A stretch of 64,000 nucleotides of DNA from Megascapheus bottae. Taxonomy: Eukaryota; Chordata; Mammalia; Rodentia; Geomyidae. Where the stretch lies: positions 1,674,001 through 1,738,000 of the forward strand of contig JANJXV010000193.1 of NCBI GenBank assembly GCA_024803745.1, written 5' to 3'. The notes under the pieces were generated by a model that saw only the letters and a program-made list of their open reading frames with translations, searched no databases and was not told the DNA's origin. Positions within the stretch are counted from its first letter, which is position 1; each line of letters begins with the position of its first letter. A program made the position numbers and the translations under genes. Below, one piece after another: positions 10,095-23,817 of this stretch.

Positions 10095-13000
10095 CTACTG
10101 ATTATGACGAATGAGGGAAACCACTGAGCCTAAGTTCCTTTGAGTCTGGCTTACTTCACTTAATATGATTTGTTCTAAGTCTTTCCATTTCCTAATAAAT
10201 GGGGCGATGTCATTCTTTCTGACAGCAGCATAGAATTCCATTGTGTACAAATACCACAACTTGTTGATCCACTCATCAACTGAGGTACATCTGGGTTGGT
10301 TCCATATCTTTACTATGGTGAATAGTGCTGCAATGAACATTGTTGTGCTAGTGGGTTTAGTATGCCCTTGTTTCTGGATTGTTGGGTAAATGCCAAGTAG
10401 TGGAATTGCTGGGTCATAGGGGAGTTCTATGTTTAGCCTTTGAGGCACTGCCACACTGCTTTCCATAGTGGTTGAACGAGTTTGCACTCCCACCAACAGT
10501 GTAGTGGTGACCCCTCCTGGCCACATTCGCTCCAGCATCTGTTGTCATTCGTTTTCCTGATCCTGGCCATTCTAACTGGAGTGAGGTGGAATCTTAGAGT
10601 TGTTTTGATTTGCATTTCTTTTATGATCAGAGATGTGGAGCATTTCTTCATGTGTCTATAGGCCATTTTTGTTTCTTCTTCAGAGAAGACTCTCTTTAAG
10701 GCTTTGGCCCATTTTTAATGGGATGGGTGTTACTTTGGAGGTTAGTTTTGGAGTGATTCAATTTTTTGAGTTGTTGATATATTTTAGATATGAGGCCTTT
10801 GTCCGTTGTTTGGTTGGTGAAGATCTTCTCCCACTCTGTAGGCTCCCTGATTAGTTTACTAGCTACATCCGTTGCCATACAAAAGCTCTGCAGTTTAATG
10901 CAGTCCCACTTATCCAGCCTTTCTCTGATTTGTTGTGATTCTTGGTCCTTTTTTAAGAAAGTTTCGACCTGTGCCAAGGAGGCCTAGTGTATCTCCTATT
11001 CCTTCCTGTAAACTTTTCAGTGTGTCAGCTTTTACCTCCAGGTCTTTGATCCATTTGGAGTTAATTCTAGTGCAAGGTGACAAAGAAGGATCCAACTTCA
11101 GTTTTCTGCAGGTGTTTAACCAGTTCTGCCAGCACAACTTGTTGAAGAGGCTATCTTTCTTCCATTCTATTTTTTTGGCTCCCTTGTCAAAGATTAGGTG
11201 GCCATAGGTCTGTGGTTTAATATCTGGGTCCGCAGTTCTACTCCATTGGACTTCAGGCCTGTTCTTGTGCCAGTACCAAGCTGTTTTGAGAATTATAGCT
11301 CTGTAATAGAGTCTTAAGTTTGGAATTGAAATTCCTCCAGCGCTGTTTTTTCTGCTAAGAAGTGTTTTTGCTATACGGGGTCTTTTATTATTCCATATGA
11401 AATTTTGAATTGCCTCTTCTATTTCTTTAAAGAATGACATTGGGATGTTGATTGGTATTACATTGGATTTGTAGATAGCTCTTGGCAAGATTGTCATTTT
11501 CACAATGTTGATTCTTCCAATCCAGGAGCATGGGAGGTTTTTCCATTTCCTTACTTCTGCTTTAATTTCCTTTTTAGGGTTTGAAAGTTTTCATCTAAAC
11601 GGTCCTTTACATTCTTAGTTAAGCTAATTGCTATTTACTTTATTTTTTTAAGGCTATTGTGAAAGGATTTTCTTTCCTGATTATTGCCTCGTTCCTCTCA
11701 GTGTTGGCGTAAAGTAAGGCAGTTGATTTGTGAGGGTTGATTTTATGGCCTGCTAACCTTCCAAAGCTTGGAATCAGCTCAAGGAGCTTGGGAGTAGAGT
11801 CTATAGGATTCTTTAAATACAGAATCATGTCATCTGCAAAGAGGGAGAGTTTTATTTCCTCTTTCCCTACTTGGATCCCCTTTATGCTTGCTTCTTGCCT
11901 TATTGCACTGCCTAGGAATTCTAGTACTATGTTAAAAAGGAGTGGAGAGAGTGGGCATCCTTGTCTCTTTCCTGATTTTAGAGGGAATGGCTTTAGATTT
12001 TCACCATTAAGTATAATACTAGCAGTGGGTTTCTCATACACAGCCTTTATTACATTGAGAAATGTTCCATGAATTCCTAGTTTCTCCACATCTTTTCCCA
12101 TAAAGGGGTTTTGGATCTTGTCAAATGCCTTTTCCGCATCTATTGAGACAATCATGTGATTTTTGTCCTTGCTCCTCTTGATGTGTTTAATTATATTAAT
12201 TGATTTGTGTATGTTGAACCAGCTTTGCCTCCATGTGATGAATCAAGTTTGATCATAGTGTATAATTTTTTTGATGAGTTGTTGTAGACGGTTGGCCAGT
12301 ATTTTGTTGAGAAGTTTTGAATCGATGTTCATCAAAGAAATGGGTCTATAGATCTCTTTCTTTGATGAATCTCTGTCTGGTTTGGGGATGAGGGATATAC
12401 TGGCTTCAAATAATGAGTTTGGTAAAGAACCTTCATTTTCAATTTCGTTGAAGAGCTTGAGGAGTATTGGTGTGAGCTCTGCTTTGAAGACCTTATAGAA
12501 TTCAGCTGTGAATCCATCTGGCCCTGGGCTCTTTTTAAGTGGAAGTTGTCTAATTTCTGTTTCTATTTCAGAGCTTGAAATAGGCCTGTTGAATTGGGTT
12601 AGCTCTTCTTGGTTCCGTGTGGGTATGTTAATATTGTCTAGGAATTCATCCATTTCTTCTAGATTCTCAAATTTGTTGGCATAAAGGCTTGAGAAGTATT
12701 CCCTCATGATAGTCTGGATCTTGGTAATTTCTGTCGTGATATTACCATTTTCATCTGCGATTTTGTTTATTTCGATATGCTCTCTTTTTTTTGGTAAGAT
12801 TTGCTAAGGGCTTGTCAATTTTGTTAACTCTTTCAAAGAACCAACTCCTTGTTTTGTTGATTCTTTGTATAGTTTTTTTATTCCAATTCTGCTTTGATTT
12901 TAATAATTTGCTTTCTCCTAATGGGTTTAGGGTTGGTTTGTTGCTCTTTTTCCAGGAGGTTAAGGTGAGACATTAACTAGTTGGTTTGCCATTTTTCCAA

Positions 13001-13909
13001 CTTGCTGTTGTAGGCACTCAGCGCTATAAATTTTCCTCTGAGTACTGCCTTTGTTGTGTCCCTAAGGACTTGATATTTGTGTGCTCCTTATTGTTAAATT
13101 TCATAATCAGTTGGAAATCTCTTCTGATCTCTTCGAATACCCATTGTTTTGGATTCAACAATGTGTTGTTCAGTCTCCATGAGTTACAGGGTATTCGTTG
13201 GTGGAGATGTGTGTTCAGCTCCAATTTGATGTCTTTATGGTCTGAGAGTGTGCATGGAATAATTTCAGTGTTTCTGAATCTGTCCAGGTTTGTTTTATGG
13301 CCTAAGATGTGGTCTATTTTGGAAAATGTTCCATGTGCTGCTGAGAAAAACGTATATTGTGTTGTTACTGGGTGTAATATTCTGCAGATGTCTGTTAGAT
13401 CTAGTTGGTCTATATAATTGTTCAGTTCTAAGATTTCTCTGTTGAGTTTTTGCCTTGTTGATCTGTCCATAGGTGAGAGTGGTGTGTTAAACTCACCAAC
13501 AATCACTGTATTTCGATCTATGTATGGTTTCAGTGTAAGTGAAGTTTGGAGCTCCGGGACTGGGTGTGTAAATATTTAGGATGGTTATGTCTTCCTGGAG
13601 GAAAGATCCCTTTAGTAGTATGTAGTAACCTTCTTTGTCTTTTCTTACTAATTTTAGTTTGAAGTCTATTGTGTCTGATATGAGGATGGCAACTCCAGCC
13701 TGTTTATGGGGGCAGTTAGCTTGACACAGTTTATTCCAACCTCTCACTTTCAAAGATGATTGTTTTTGGGTAAGATGTGTCTCTTGAAGACAGCAAAACG
13801 ATTGCTCTTGCTTTTTGATCCAACTAGACAGCCTATGCCGTTTAATTGGAGAGTTAAGTCCATTGATATTGAGAGTTAGGATTGAGAGATATTTATTAGT
13901 TCCTACCAT
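10095..13909 (-). pseudogene. L1 ORF2 relic, copy 2
   Basis: Endonuclease start at 13909, Glu in the normally Asp catalytic position ('IVGEFNTPL', about 13480-13506), '[10 protein letters not shown]' reverse transcriptase core in 11640-12155, and the C-terminal cysteine region near 10433-10666. Frame breaks are at the same unit positions as in copy 1. Confidence 0.95.
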
Positions 13910-13957
13910 TTTTAAAAGCTTTTAGTAGGGCCTGTGTCTTGACAGTTCTTGTAGTCC

Positions 13958-15142
13958 TTAGATGGTATGCTGTTTAGGTGCCATTTCTTTCCCTATGTTG
14001 CATTTATTTTGGTTTTGTATGTATAGAGCATCGTTGAGAATTCTCTGTAGTGTTGGTTTTGTTTCGACATATTGTTGCAGCTTTTCCCTGAAATGGAATG
14101 TTTTTATTGTTCCCTCAGTTATAAATGAGAGCTTAGCTGGCTACAGTATTCTTGGTTGGGAGTTATTTGATTTAAGGGCATGACATATATGCTTCCAGTA
14201 ACTTCGTGCTTGCATGGTCTCTGCTGAGAAATCTGGGGTTATTCTGATTGGTTTGCTTTTATAGGTTACTGATCCTTTTTCCCTGGCTGCCTTTAGGATC
14301 TATTCTTTCGTTTCTTTTGATCCAGTTCGGATCACAATGTGGCGGTGGGATGTTCTTTTCTGGTCAGGTCTGTTTGGGGTTCTAAAAGCTTTTCGTATGT
14401 GGATGGGCCTGCCCTTGTGGATATTTGGGAAATTCTCTGAGATGATTCCCTGAAGTATATTTTCAATACCATTGACCTCTTTCTCCACGCCCTCCTCAAT
14501 ACCAACTAGCCTTAAATTAGCCTTCCTAATTGTATCTTGGACCTCCTGAAGCGCTTTCTCATATTTCCTAGATTTGGATTGACTCATTTTCTGTTCTTTC
14601 TCTATAATAACTAAATTATCTTCAGCCCCGGAAATTCTCTCCTCTGCATTGTCTAAACTGCTATCAAACTATCTACTTTATTTTCATCTCCCTTGCTTCT
14701 AATTGCTCATTTTTGATGCCTTGCATCTCTTGTTTTAGATCATGTATGTATTTCTTTATCTCCTTGATTTCCTTTTGAGTGGTTAGCTCAGTAGCTTTAT
14801 TTTCTTTGGACATTTGTTGGAGTTTGGTCGCGTTTTTATTTGTGGATTCTATGAATTCATCCTTATTTCTTTGAAAAACCTTTATTATGGCCTCCATTAT
14901 GGCTTCTTCTTTTTCACTTATCACCTTGTTTATGCTTTCCTCTTGTTCAGCTATGGCTTCCTCCATTATCTCTTTCTTTATATTTTCACATTTTCCATTA
15001 AGGATGTTTATCAATTGCATTTGTGTAGCACGTGGAAGACTCTCCTCTAGGTTTGCAGTGACTGTTCCATTGTCTGTTTATATTGGGTGGGGGATGTTGT
15101 TTCTTGATTTGACATTTTTCTTGAGTTTCTGGTTCTGCCCAT
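13958..15142 (-). pseudogene. L1 ORF1 relic, copy 2
   Basis: Coiled-coil segment at 14673-15020, RRM and C-terminal domain segment at 14300-14587, with the same frame breaks and the same TAG in the C-terminal domain as copy 1. Confidence 0.92.
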
Positions 15143-15826
15143 TTGAAATGGGAGCAAAATTACTACTAAATACGGTTATAGTTTTTCAGATATAACCAAC
15201 CTAGACCTCTGTAGCTGGCAGACACTAGATGTTCACAAGTTTTGATTGGTATTATCACTCTTTCTCTTTGTGCACTTACAGACCAGTCTAATACAACTAC
15301 TGATAAGCGATTTATACCCAAAATAATAAGCGTCTCAATCCAATCTCTATTGTCGTTAAGTCCCTCTGAGCCTAGAGAATAATTAACCACCTACATATAC
15401 AATATTGCTCAACAGCCATCAAGTGTAGATCCGTGCAGTATAAGGGTTGAAAGACGAGCAGAGGTCCAGAGATAGAATAAAAGAATGAGAGAGGTCAGGG
15501 GAGGTACAAAAGGATTAACGTAGGAGTGTAAGAATATTGTAGTCATGAAGAAAAGGTATAGCATAAGGATAACTGACCTAAGTTGGTAAGTAGGTAGCAT
15601 ATTTGAGTACAAAGCTTGGAAAGTATTAGAATAAAACTTATATGTTGCTGCACGACTAGCTCTTAGCCCAACCAGTGGTCTCACAGTGGACCATGGGATG
15701 GATCTGTTTTTCTTGTCTACGTTGAGGGAAAGGGGTATTTCGCAAGATGCAGAAGCGAAGATTTCAGAAGCAAATGCTGTGAGTGAATTAGCTTGTAAAA
15801 AGCATTTTTATTTTCTTTTATCTTTC

Positions 15827-16014
15827 TGCCAGTCTTGGGGCTTGAATTCAGGGCCTGAGCACTGTCCTCGGGTTTTCTCAAGTCTAGCCCTCTGCCACTT
15901 GAGCCACAGTGCCACATCTAGATTTTCTATCTATGTGATACTGAGCAATCAAACCCAGATCTTCATGGATGCTAGGCAAGCACTCTACCACTATGCCAAA
16001 CTCTCAACCCTGAC
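15827..16014 (-). mobile_element. ID-like SINE A in spacer 2
   Basis: The same insertion in complement orientation as in the other spacers. Confidence 0.9.
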
Positions 16015-16246
16015 ATAGTAATTATAAAGTCATCATCATCATCATCATATCCAAATATCTTTTCTCCTAAAAAGAATGAACACTTAACTGTGTCTAATGC
16101 TTTTTTTTAATTTCACTAATTCTTCTGTGTTTTTCCCTCTTGCATTTTTTCCACATGACAGCAAAGCTAATCATCAGGAAAAAATTGATTAGGATACAGA
16201 AACCTAATAATATCCTAGTAGATTGACGTCAAAAATATGTGCAAGA

Positions 16247-16439
16247 TGCCCTGTGTGTTTGACCTAGTGATAGAGTACTTGGCTACCAAGCAAAAAGACT
16301 CAGGTTTGATTCCTCATTACCACATACATAGGAAACGCTGCAAGTGGTGCTGTGGCTCGGTGGGACAGCTAAAGCCTAAAGAAAGTCCAAGAACAATGTT
16401 CACACTCTGAGGTCAAGTCCCAAGACTAGCAAAAAAAAA
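16247..16439 (+). mobile_element. ID-like SINE B in spacer 2
   Basis: The same plus-strand insertion. Its A-box region reads 'tgacctagtgatagag', a one-base change, and its tail is one A shorter. Confidence 0.88.
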
Positions 16440-17477
16440 TTCGACAAGGGGCAAAATGCAGGCAGAGAAGGCACTGTGAAGCCAATGTTTTGTAAAGCAT
16501 GAGGGCAATGTTGACCCTTGTTTGGATCTTACCTAAGAAAGGCTCCTTGAGTCTGAGACCAGACTGGTAGTTGGGCCTAGTGGAAGACATTGGGATTGGA
16601 CAAATAAGGTGTGCTGTTTACTACATCCACAAGTATATTGTGAGATTGGAGGAGAGATTCAGCCTCCAGTATGTCTTTGGTGAGGTCTTTTGTGAGCAAG
16701 GATCTCTGGTCATTGGGCCCTGAAAGGTGACCCTGCCTCCCTCACAATGGAACAGAATATGGAACCCTGGTAACCAAGCCACTGTAACTAACAACCAGCT
16801 CAAGCCAGCTCACTTGGCCTGTGGCTCAGGAGGAAGAAAGATGTTGCTGTGCTGTTGCCAAAGGTCAGGAAACTCGAGTCTCAGGCATGGAAGTTGTGGA
16901 TGTCTTACTCGAAGATGTACATGCTAGATCATTGCCAAGCCACAAATCCAGTATAACAGAACTTTCTCTAAGAAGAAGGCCAGGAAAATCCAGGGCAACC
17001 AGATGAGGTAAATTTCTAAGAAGAAATGTATTTGACCCCATCATCCTCCCCACACACTACAACTTTCTTTTTTTCATTTTTTTATTGTAATTAGTAAAAA
17101 GGTTAGATGATATTTGCCAGATAGAAGGTGCATTAATACACATACATTGATACCATTTCACATGTCTTGGTACCCATTTCCCTCCAACCCCACACCCCCC
17201 ACCCGTCTTGGTTTTCCCCCCTTCCCTATCAAATTTCAAATATCCAAATACAAATAAATTCAATATATAAGATAAAGTGAGATACTATACCAATATGGGA
17301 TAACCAAGGGACAGCAAACGAGATGAGAGACAACATAGTACATTAAGGACAACAATCATTCATTATATGGCATTTGTGTCAATATCCTGGAGGTCCTTTC
17401 AATTAGCTTCACATTATATGGCCTTATATATGGCCTTTTGCTCTATTGACAATCTCTGCTAGTAGAGCCAAAGGTTT

Positions 17478-20400
17478 CTACTGATTATGACGAATGAGGG
17501 AAACCACTGAGCCTAAGTTCCTTTGAGTCTGGCTTACTTCACTTAATATGATTTGTTCTAAGTCTTTCCATTTCCTAATAAATGGGGCGATGTCATTCTT
17601 TCTGACAGCAGCATAGAATTCCATTGTGTACAAATACCACAACTTGTTGATCCACTCATCAACTGAGGTACATCTGGGTTGGTTCCATATCTTTACTATG
17701 GTGAATAGTGCTGCAATGAACATTGTTGTGCTAGTGGGTTTAGTATGCCCTTGATTCTGGATTGTTGGGTAAATGCCAAGTAGTGGAATTGATGGGTCAT
17801 AGGGGAGTTCTATGTTTAGCCTTTGAGGCACTGCCACACTGCTTTCCATAGTGGTTGAACGAGTTTGCACTCCCACCAACAGTGTAGTGGTGACCCCTCC
17901 TGGCCACATTCGCTCCAGCATCTGTTGTCATTCGTTTTCCTGATCCTGGCCATCCTAACTGGAGTGAGGTGGAATCTTAGAGTTGTTTTGATTTGCATTT
18001 CTTTTATGATCAGAGACGTGGAGCATTTCTTCATGTGTCTATAGGCCATTTTTGTTTCTTCTTCAGAGAAGACTCTCTTTAAGGCTTTGGCCCATTTTTA
18101 ATGGGATGGGTGTTACTTTGGAGGTTAGTTTTGGAGTGATTCAATTTTTTGAGTTGTTGATATATTTTAGATATGAGGCCTTTGTCCGTTGTTTGGTTGG
18201 CGAAGATCTTCTCCCACTCTGTAGGCTTCCTGATTAGTTTACTAGGTATATCCGTTGCCATACAAAAGCTCTGCAGTTTAATGCAGTCCCACTTATCCAG
18301 CCTTTCTCTGATTTGTTGTGATTCTTGGTCCTTTTTTAAGAAAGTTTCGACCTGTGCCAAGGAGGCCTAGTGTATCTCCTATTCCTTCCTGTAAACTTTT
18401 CAGTGTGTCAGCTTTTACCTCCAGGTCTTTGATCCATTTGGAGTTAATTCTAGTGCAAGGTGACAAAGAAGGATCCAACTTCAGTTTTCTGCAGGTGTTT
18501 AACCAGTTCTGCCAGCACAACTTGTTGAAGAGGCTATCTTTCTTCCATTCTATTTTTTTGGCTCCCTTGTCAAAGATTAGGTGGCCATAGGTCTGTGGTT
18601 TAATATCTGGGTCCGCAGTTCTACTCCATTGGACTTCAGGCCTGTTCTTGTGCCAGTACCAAGCTGTTTTGAGAATTATAGCTCTGTAATAGAGCCTTAA
18701 GTTTGGAATTGAAATTCCTCCAGCGCTGTTTTTTCTGCTAAGAAGTGTTTTTGCTATACGGGGTCTTTTATTATTCCATATGAAATTTTGAATTGCCTCT
18801 TCTATTTCTTTAAAGAATGACATTGGGATGTTGATTGGTATTACATTGAATTTGTAGATAGCTCTTGGCAAGATTGTCATTTTCACAATGTTGATTCTTC
18901 CAATCCAGGAGCATGGGAGGTTTTTCCATTTCCTTACTTCTGCTTTAATTTCCTTTTTAGGGTTTGAAAGTTTTCATCTAAACGGTCCTTTACATTCTTA
19001 GTTAAGCTAATTGCTATTTACTTTATTTTTTAAGGCTATTGTGAAAGGATTTTCTTTCCTGATTATTGCCTCGTTCCTCTCAGTGTTGGCGTAAAGTAAG
19101 GCAGTTGATTTGTGAGGGTTGATTTTATGGCCTGCTAACCTTCCAAAGCTTGGAATCAGCTCAAGGAGCTTGGGAGTAGAGTCTATAGGATTCGTTAAAT
19201 ACAGAATCATGTCATCTGCAAAGAGGGAGAGTTTTATTTCCTCTTTCCCTACTTGGATCCCCTTTATGCTTGCTTCTTGCCTTATTGCACTGCCTAGGAA
19301 TTCTAGTACTATGTTAAAAAGGAGTGGAGAGAGTGGGCATCCTTGTCTCTTTCCTGATTTTAGAGGGAATGGCTTTAGATTTTCACCATTAAGTATAATA
19401 CTAGCAGTGGGTTTCTCATACACAGCCTTTATTACATTGAGAAATGTTCCATGAATTCCTAGTTTCTCCACATCTTTTCCCATAAAGGGGTTTTGGATCT
19501 TGTCAAATGCCTTTTAGGCATCTATTGAGACAATCATGTGATTTTTGTCCTTGCTCCTATTGATGTGTTTAATTATATTAATTGATTTGTGTATGTTGAA
19601 CCAGCTTTGCCTCCATGTGATGAATCAAGTTTGATCATAGTGTATAATTTTTTTGATGAGTTGTTGTAGACGGTTGGCCAGTATTTTGTTGAGAAGTTTT
19701 GAATTGATGTTCATCAAAGAAATGGGTCTATAGATCTCTTTCTTTGATGAATCTCTGTCTGGTTTGGGGATGAGGGATATACTGGCTTCAAATAATGAGT
19801 TTGGTAAAGAACCTTCATTTTCAATTTCGTTGAAGAGCTTGAGGAGTATTGGTGTGAGCTCTGCTTTGAAGACCTTATAGAATTCAGCTGTGAATCCTTC
19901 TGGCCCTGGGCTCTTTTTAAGTGGAAGTTGTCTAATTTCTGTTTCTATTTCAGAGCTTGAAACAGGCCTGTTGAATTGGGTTAGCTCTTCTTGGTTCCGT
20001 GTGGGTATGTTAATATTGTCTAGGAATTCATCCATTTCTTCTAGATTCTCAAATTTGTTGGCGTAAAGGCTTGAGAAGTATTCCCTCATGATAGTCTGGA
20101 TCTTGGTAATTTCTGTCGTGATATTACCATTTTCATCTGCGATTTTGTTTATTTCGATATGCTCTCTTTTTTTTGGTAAGATTTGCTAAGGGCTTGTCAA
20201 TTTTGTTAACTCTTTCAAAGAACCAACTCCTTGTTTTGTTGATTCTTTGTATAGTTTTTTTATTCCAATTCTGCTTTGATTTTAATAATTTGCTTTCTCC
20301 TAATGGGTTTAGGGTTGGTTTGTTGCTCTTTTTCCAGGAGGTTAAGGTGAGACATTAACTAGTTGGTTTGCCATTTTTCCAACTTGCTGTTGTAGGCACT

Positions 20401-21291
20401 CAGCGCTATAAATTTTCCTCTGAGTACTGCCTTTGTTGTGTCCCTAAGGACTTGATATTTGTGTGCTCCTTATTGTTAAATTTCATAATCAGTTGGAAAT
20501 CTCTTCTGATCTCTTCGAATACCCATTGTTTTGGATTCAACAATGTGTTGTTCAGTCTCCATGAGTTACAGGGTATTCGTTGGTGGAGATGTGTGTTCAG
20601 CTCCAATTTGATGTCTTTATGGTCTGAGAGTGTGCATGGAATAATTTCAGTGTTTCTGAATCTGTCCAGGTTTGTTTTATGGCCTAAGATGTGGTCTATT
20701 TTGGAAAATGTTCCATGTGCTGCTGAGAAAAATGTATATTGTGTTGTTACTGGGTGTAATATTCTGCAGATGTCTGTTAGATCTAGTTGGTCTATATAAT
20801 TGTTCAGTTCTAAGATTTCTCTGTTGAGTTTTTGCCTTGTTGATCTGTCCATAGGTGAGAGTGGTGTGTTAAACTCACCAACAATCACTGTATTTCGTTC
20901 TATGTATGGTTTCAGTGTAAGTGAAGTTTGGAGCTCCGGGACTGGGTGTGTAAATATTTAGGATGGTTATGCCTTCCTGGAGGAAAGATCCCTTTAGTAG
21001 TATGTAGTAACCTTCTTTGTCTTTTCTTAATAATTTTAGTTTGAAGTCTATTGTGTCTGATATGAGGATGGCAACTCCAGCCTGTTTATGGGGGCAGTTA
21101 GCTTGACACAGTTTATTCCAACCTCTCACTTTCAAAGATGATTGTTTTTGGGTAAGATGTGTCTCTTGAAGACAGCAAAACGATTGCTCTTGCTTTTTGA
21201 TCCAACTAGACAGCCTATACCGTTTAATTGGAGAGTTAAGTCCATTGATATTGAGAGTTAGGATTGAGAGATATTTATTAGTTCCTACCAT
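17478..21291 (-). pseudogene. L1 ORF2 relic, copy 3
   Basis: Same order of motifs as copy 1. A private change turns the 'DAEKAF' region (near 19516) into a stop codon, so the reverse transcriptase frame opens only from 19483. The '[10 protein letters not shown]' core is still readable within 19007-19483, and 'IVGEFNTPL' again has Glu in place of Asp. Confidence 0.94.
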
Positions 21292-21339
21292 TTTTAAAAG
21301 CTTTTAGTAGGACCTGTGTCTTGACAGTTCTTGTAGTCC

Positions 21340-22524
21340 TTAGATGGTATGCTGTTTAGGTGCCATTTCTTTCCCTATGTTGCATTTATTTTGGTTTTGT
21401 ATGTATAGAGCTTCGTTGAGAATTCTCTGTAGTGTTGGTTTTGTTTCGACATATTGTTGCAGCTTTTCCCTGAAATGGAATGCTTTTATTGTTCCCTCAG
21501 TTACAAATGAGAGCTTAGCTGGCTACAGTATTCTTGGTTTGTAGTTATTTGATTTAAGGGCATGACATATATGCTTCCAGTCACTTCGTGCTTGCATGGT
21601 CTCTGCTGAGAAATCTGGGGTTATTCTGATTGGTTTGCTTTTATAGGTTACTGATCCTTTTTCCCTGGCTGCCTTTAGGATCTATTCTTTCATTTCTATT
21701 GATCCAGTTCGGATCACAATGTGGCGGTGGGATGTTCTTTTCTGGTCAGGTCTGTTTGGGGTTCTAAAAGCTTTTCGTATGTGGATGGGCCTGCCCTTCT
21801 GGATATTTGGGAAATTCTCTGAAATGATTCCCTGAAGTATATTTTCAATACCATTGACCTCTTTCTCCACGCCCTCCTCAATACCAACTAGCCTTAAATT
21901 AGCCTTCCTAATTGTATCTTGAACCTCCTGAAGCGCTCTCTCATATTTCCTACATTTGGATTGACTCATTTTCTGTTCTTTCTCTATAATAACTAAATTA
22001 TCTTCAGCCCCGGAAATTCTCTCCTCTGCATTGTCTAAACTGCTATCAAACTATCTACTTTATTTTCATCTCCCTTGCTTCTAATTGCTCATTTTTGATG
22101 CCTTGCATCTCTTGTTTTAGATCATGTATGTATTTCTTTATCTCCTTGATTTCCTTTTGAGTGGTTAGCTCAGTGGCTTTATTTTCTTTGGACATTTGTT
22201 GGAGTTTGGTCGCGTTTTTATTTGTGGATTCTATGAATTCATCCTTATTTCTTTGAAAAACCTTTATTATGGCCTCCTTTATGGCTTCTTCTTTTTCACT
22301 TATCACCTTGTTTATGCTTTCCTCTTGTTCAGCTATGGCTTCCTCCATTATCTCTTTCTTTATATTTTCACATTTTCCATTAAGGATGTTTATCAATTGC
22401 ATTTGTGTAGCACTTGGAAGACTCTCCTCTATGTTTGCAGTGACTGTTCCATTGTCTGTTTATATTGGGTGGGGGATGTTGTTTCTTGATTTGACATTTT
22501 TCTTGAGTTTCTGGTTCTGCCCAT
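21340..22524 (-). pseudogene. L1 ORF1 relic, copy 3
   Basis: Coiled-coil part 22055-22402; RRM/C-terminal part 21682-21969. Frame breaks match copies 1 and 2. Some residues (for example 'SKCRKYERALQEV') agree with copy 4 and not with copies 1 and 2, suggesting patchwork exchange between units. Confidence 0.92.
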
Positions 22525-23208
22525 TTGAAATGGGAGCAAGATTACTACTAAATACGGTTATAGTTTTTCAGATATAACCAACCTAGACCTCTGTAGCTGG
22601 CAGACACTAGATGTTCACTAGTTTTGATTGGTATTATCACTCTTTCTCTTTGTGCACTTACAGACCAGTCTAATACAACTACTGATAAGCGATTTATACC
22701 CAAAATAATAAGCCTCTCAATCCAATCTCTATTGTCTTTAAGTCCCTCTGAGCCTAGAGAATAATTAACCACCTACATACACAATATTGCTCAACAGCCA
22801 TCAAGTGTAGATCCGTGCAGTATAAGGGTTGAAAGACGAGCAGAGGTCCAGAGATAGAAAAGAAGAATGAGAGAGGTCAGGGGAGGTACAAAAGGATTAA
22901 CGTAGGAGTGTAAGAATATTGTAGTCATGAAGAAAAGGTATAGCATAAGGATAACTGACCTAAGTTGGTAAGTAGGTAGCATATTTGAGTACAAAGTTTG
23001 GAAAGTATTAGAATAAAACTTATATGTTGCTGCACGACTAGCTCTTAGCCCAACCAGTGGCCTCACAGTGGACCATGGGATGGATCTGTTTTTCTTGTCT
23101 ACGTTGAGGGAAAGGGGTATTTCGCAAGATGCAGAAGCGAAGATTTCAGAAGCAAATGCTGTGAGTGAATTAGCTCGTAAAAAGCATTTTTATTTTCTTT
23201 TATCTTTC

Positions 23209-23396
23209 TGCCAGTCTTGGGGCTTGAATTCAGGGCCTGAGAACTGTCCTCGGGTTTTCTCAAGTCTAGCCCTCTGCCACTTGAGCCACAGTGCCACATC
23301 TAGATTTTCTATCTATGTGATACTGAGCAATCAAACCCAGATCTTCATGGATGCTAGGCAAGCACTCTACCACTATGCCAAACTCTCAAGCCTGAC
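23209..23396 (-). mobile_element. ID-like SINE A in spacer 3
   Basis: The same insertion in complement orientation, with a few private substitutions. Confidence 0.9.
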
Positions 23397-23624
23397 ATAG
23401 TAATTATAAAGTCATCATCATCATATCAAAATATCCTTTCTCCTACAAAGAATGAACACTTATGTATGTGTGTAATGCTTTGTTTTAAAATTCACTGATT
23501 CTTCTGTGTTTTTCCCTCTTGCATTTTTCCACATGACAGCAAAGCTAATCATCAGGAAAAAATTGATTAGGATACAGAAACCTAATAATATCCTAGTAGA
23601 TTGACGTCAAAAATATGTGCAAGA

Positions 23625-23817
23625 TGCCCTGTGTGTTTGACCTAGTGGTAGAGTACTTGGCTACCAAGCAAAAAGACTCAGGTTTGATTCCTCATTACCA
23701 CATACATAGGAAACGCTGCAAGTGGTGCTGTGGCTCGGTGGGACAGCTAAAGCCTAAAGAAACTCCAAGAACAATGTTCACACTCTGAGGTCAAGTCCCA
23801 AGACTAGCAAAAAAAAA
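23625..23817 (+). mobile_element. ID-like SINE B in spacer 3
   Basis: The same plus-strand insertion as in the other spacers. Confidence 0.88.

Larger units (their letters stand above)
9684..15703 (-). mobile_element. Full-length L1, array copy 2
   Basis: Same structure and length as copy 1 (6020 bp), with 3' tail at 9684, ORF2 relic, ORF1 relic and 5' UTR to 15703. It shares the disabling lesions of copy 1, including the 1-bp deletion near 10437 and the short ORF1 and ORF2 fragments. Confidence 0.96.
15704..17066. repeat. Array spacer 2 (non-L1 DNA)
   Basis: Same content and junctions as spacers 0 and 1, one base shorter because the A tail of SINE B is one base shorter. Confidence 0.93.
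17067..23085 (-). mobile_element. Full-length L1, array copy 3
   Basis: Same structure as copies 1 and 2 and clearly of the same subgroup (it has the deletion near 17820 and the long T run near 18331). It has more private changes, including an in-frame stop just upstream of the reverse transcriptase core near 19516. Confidence 0.96.
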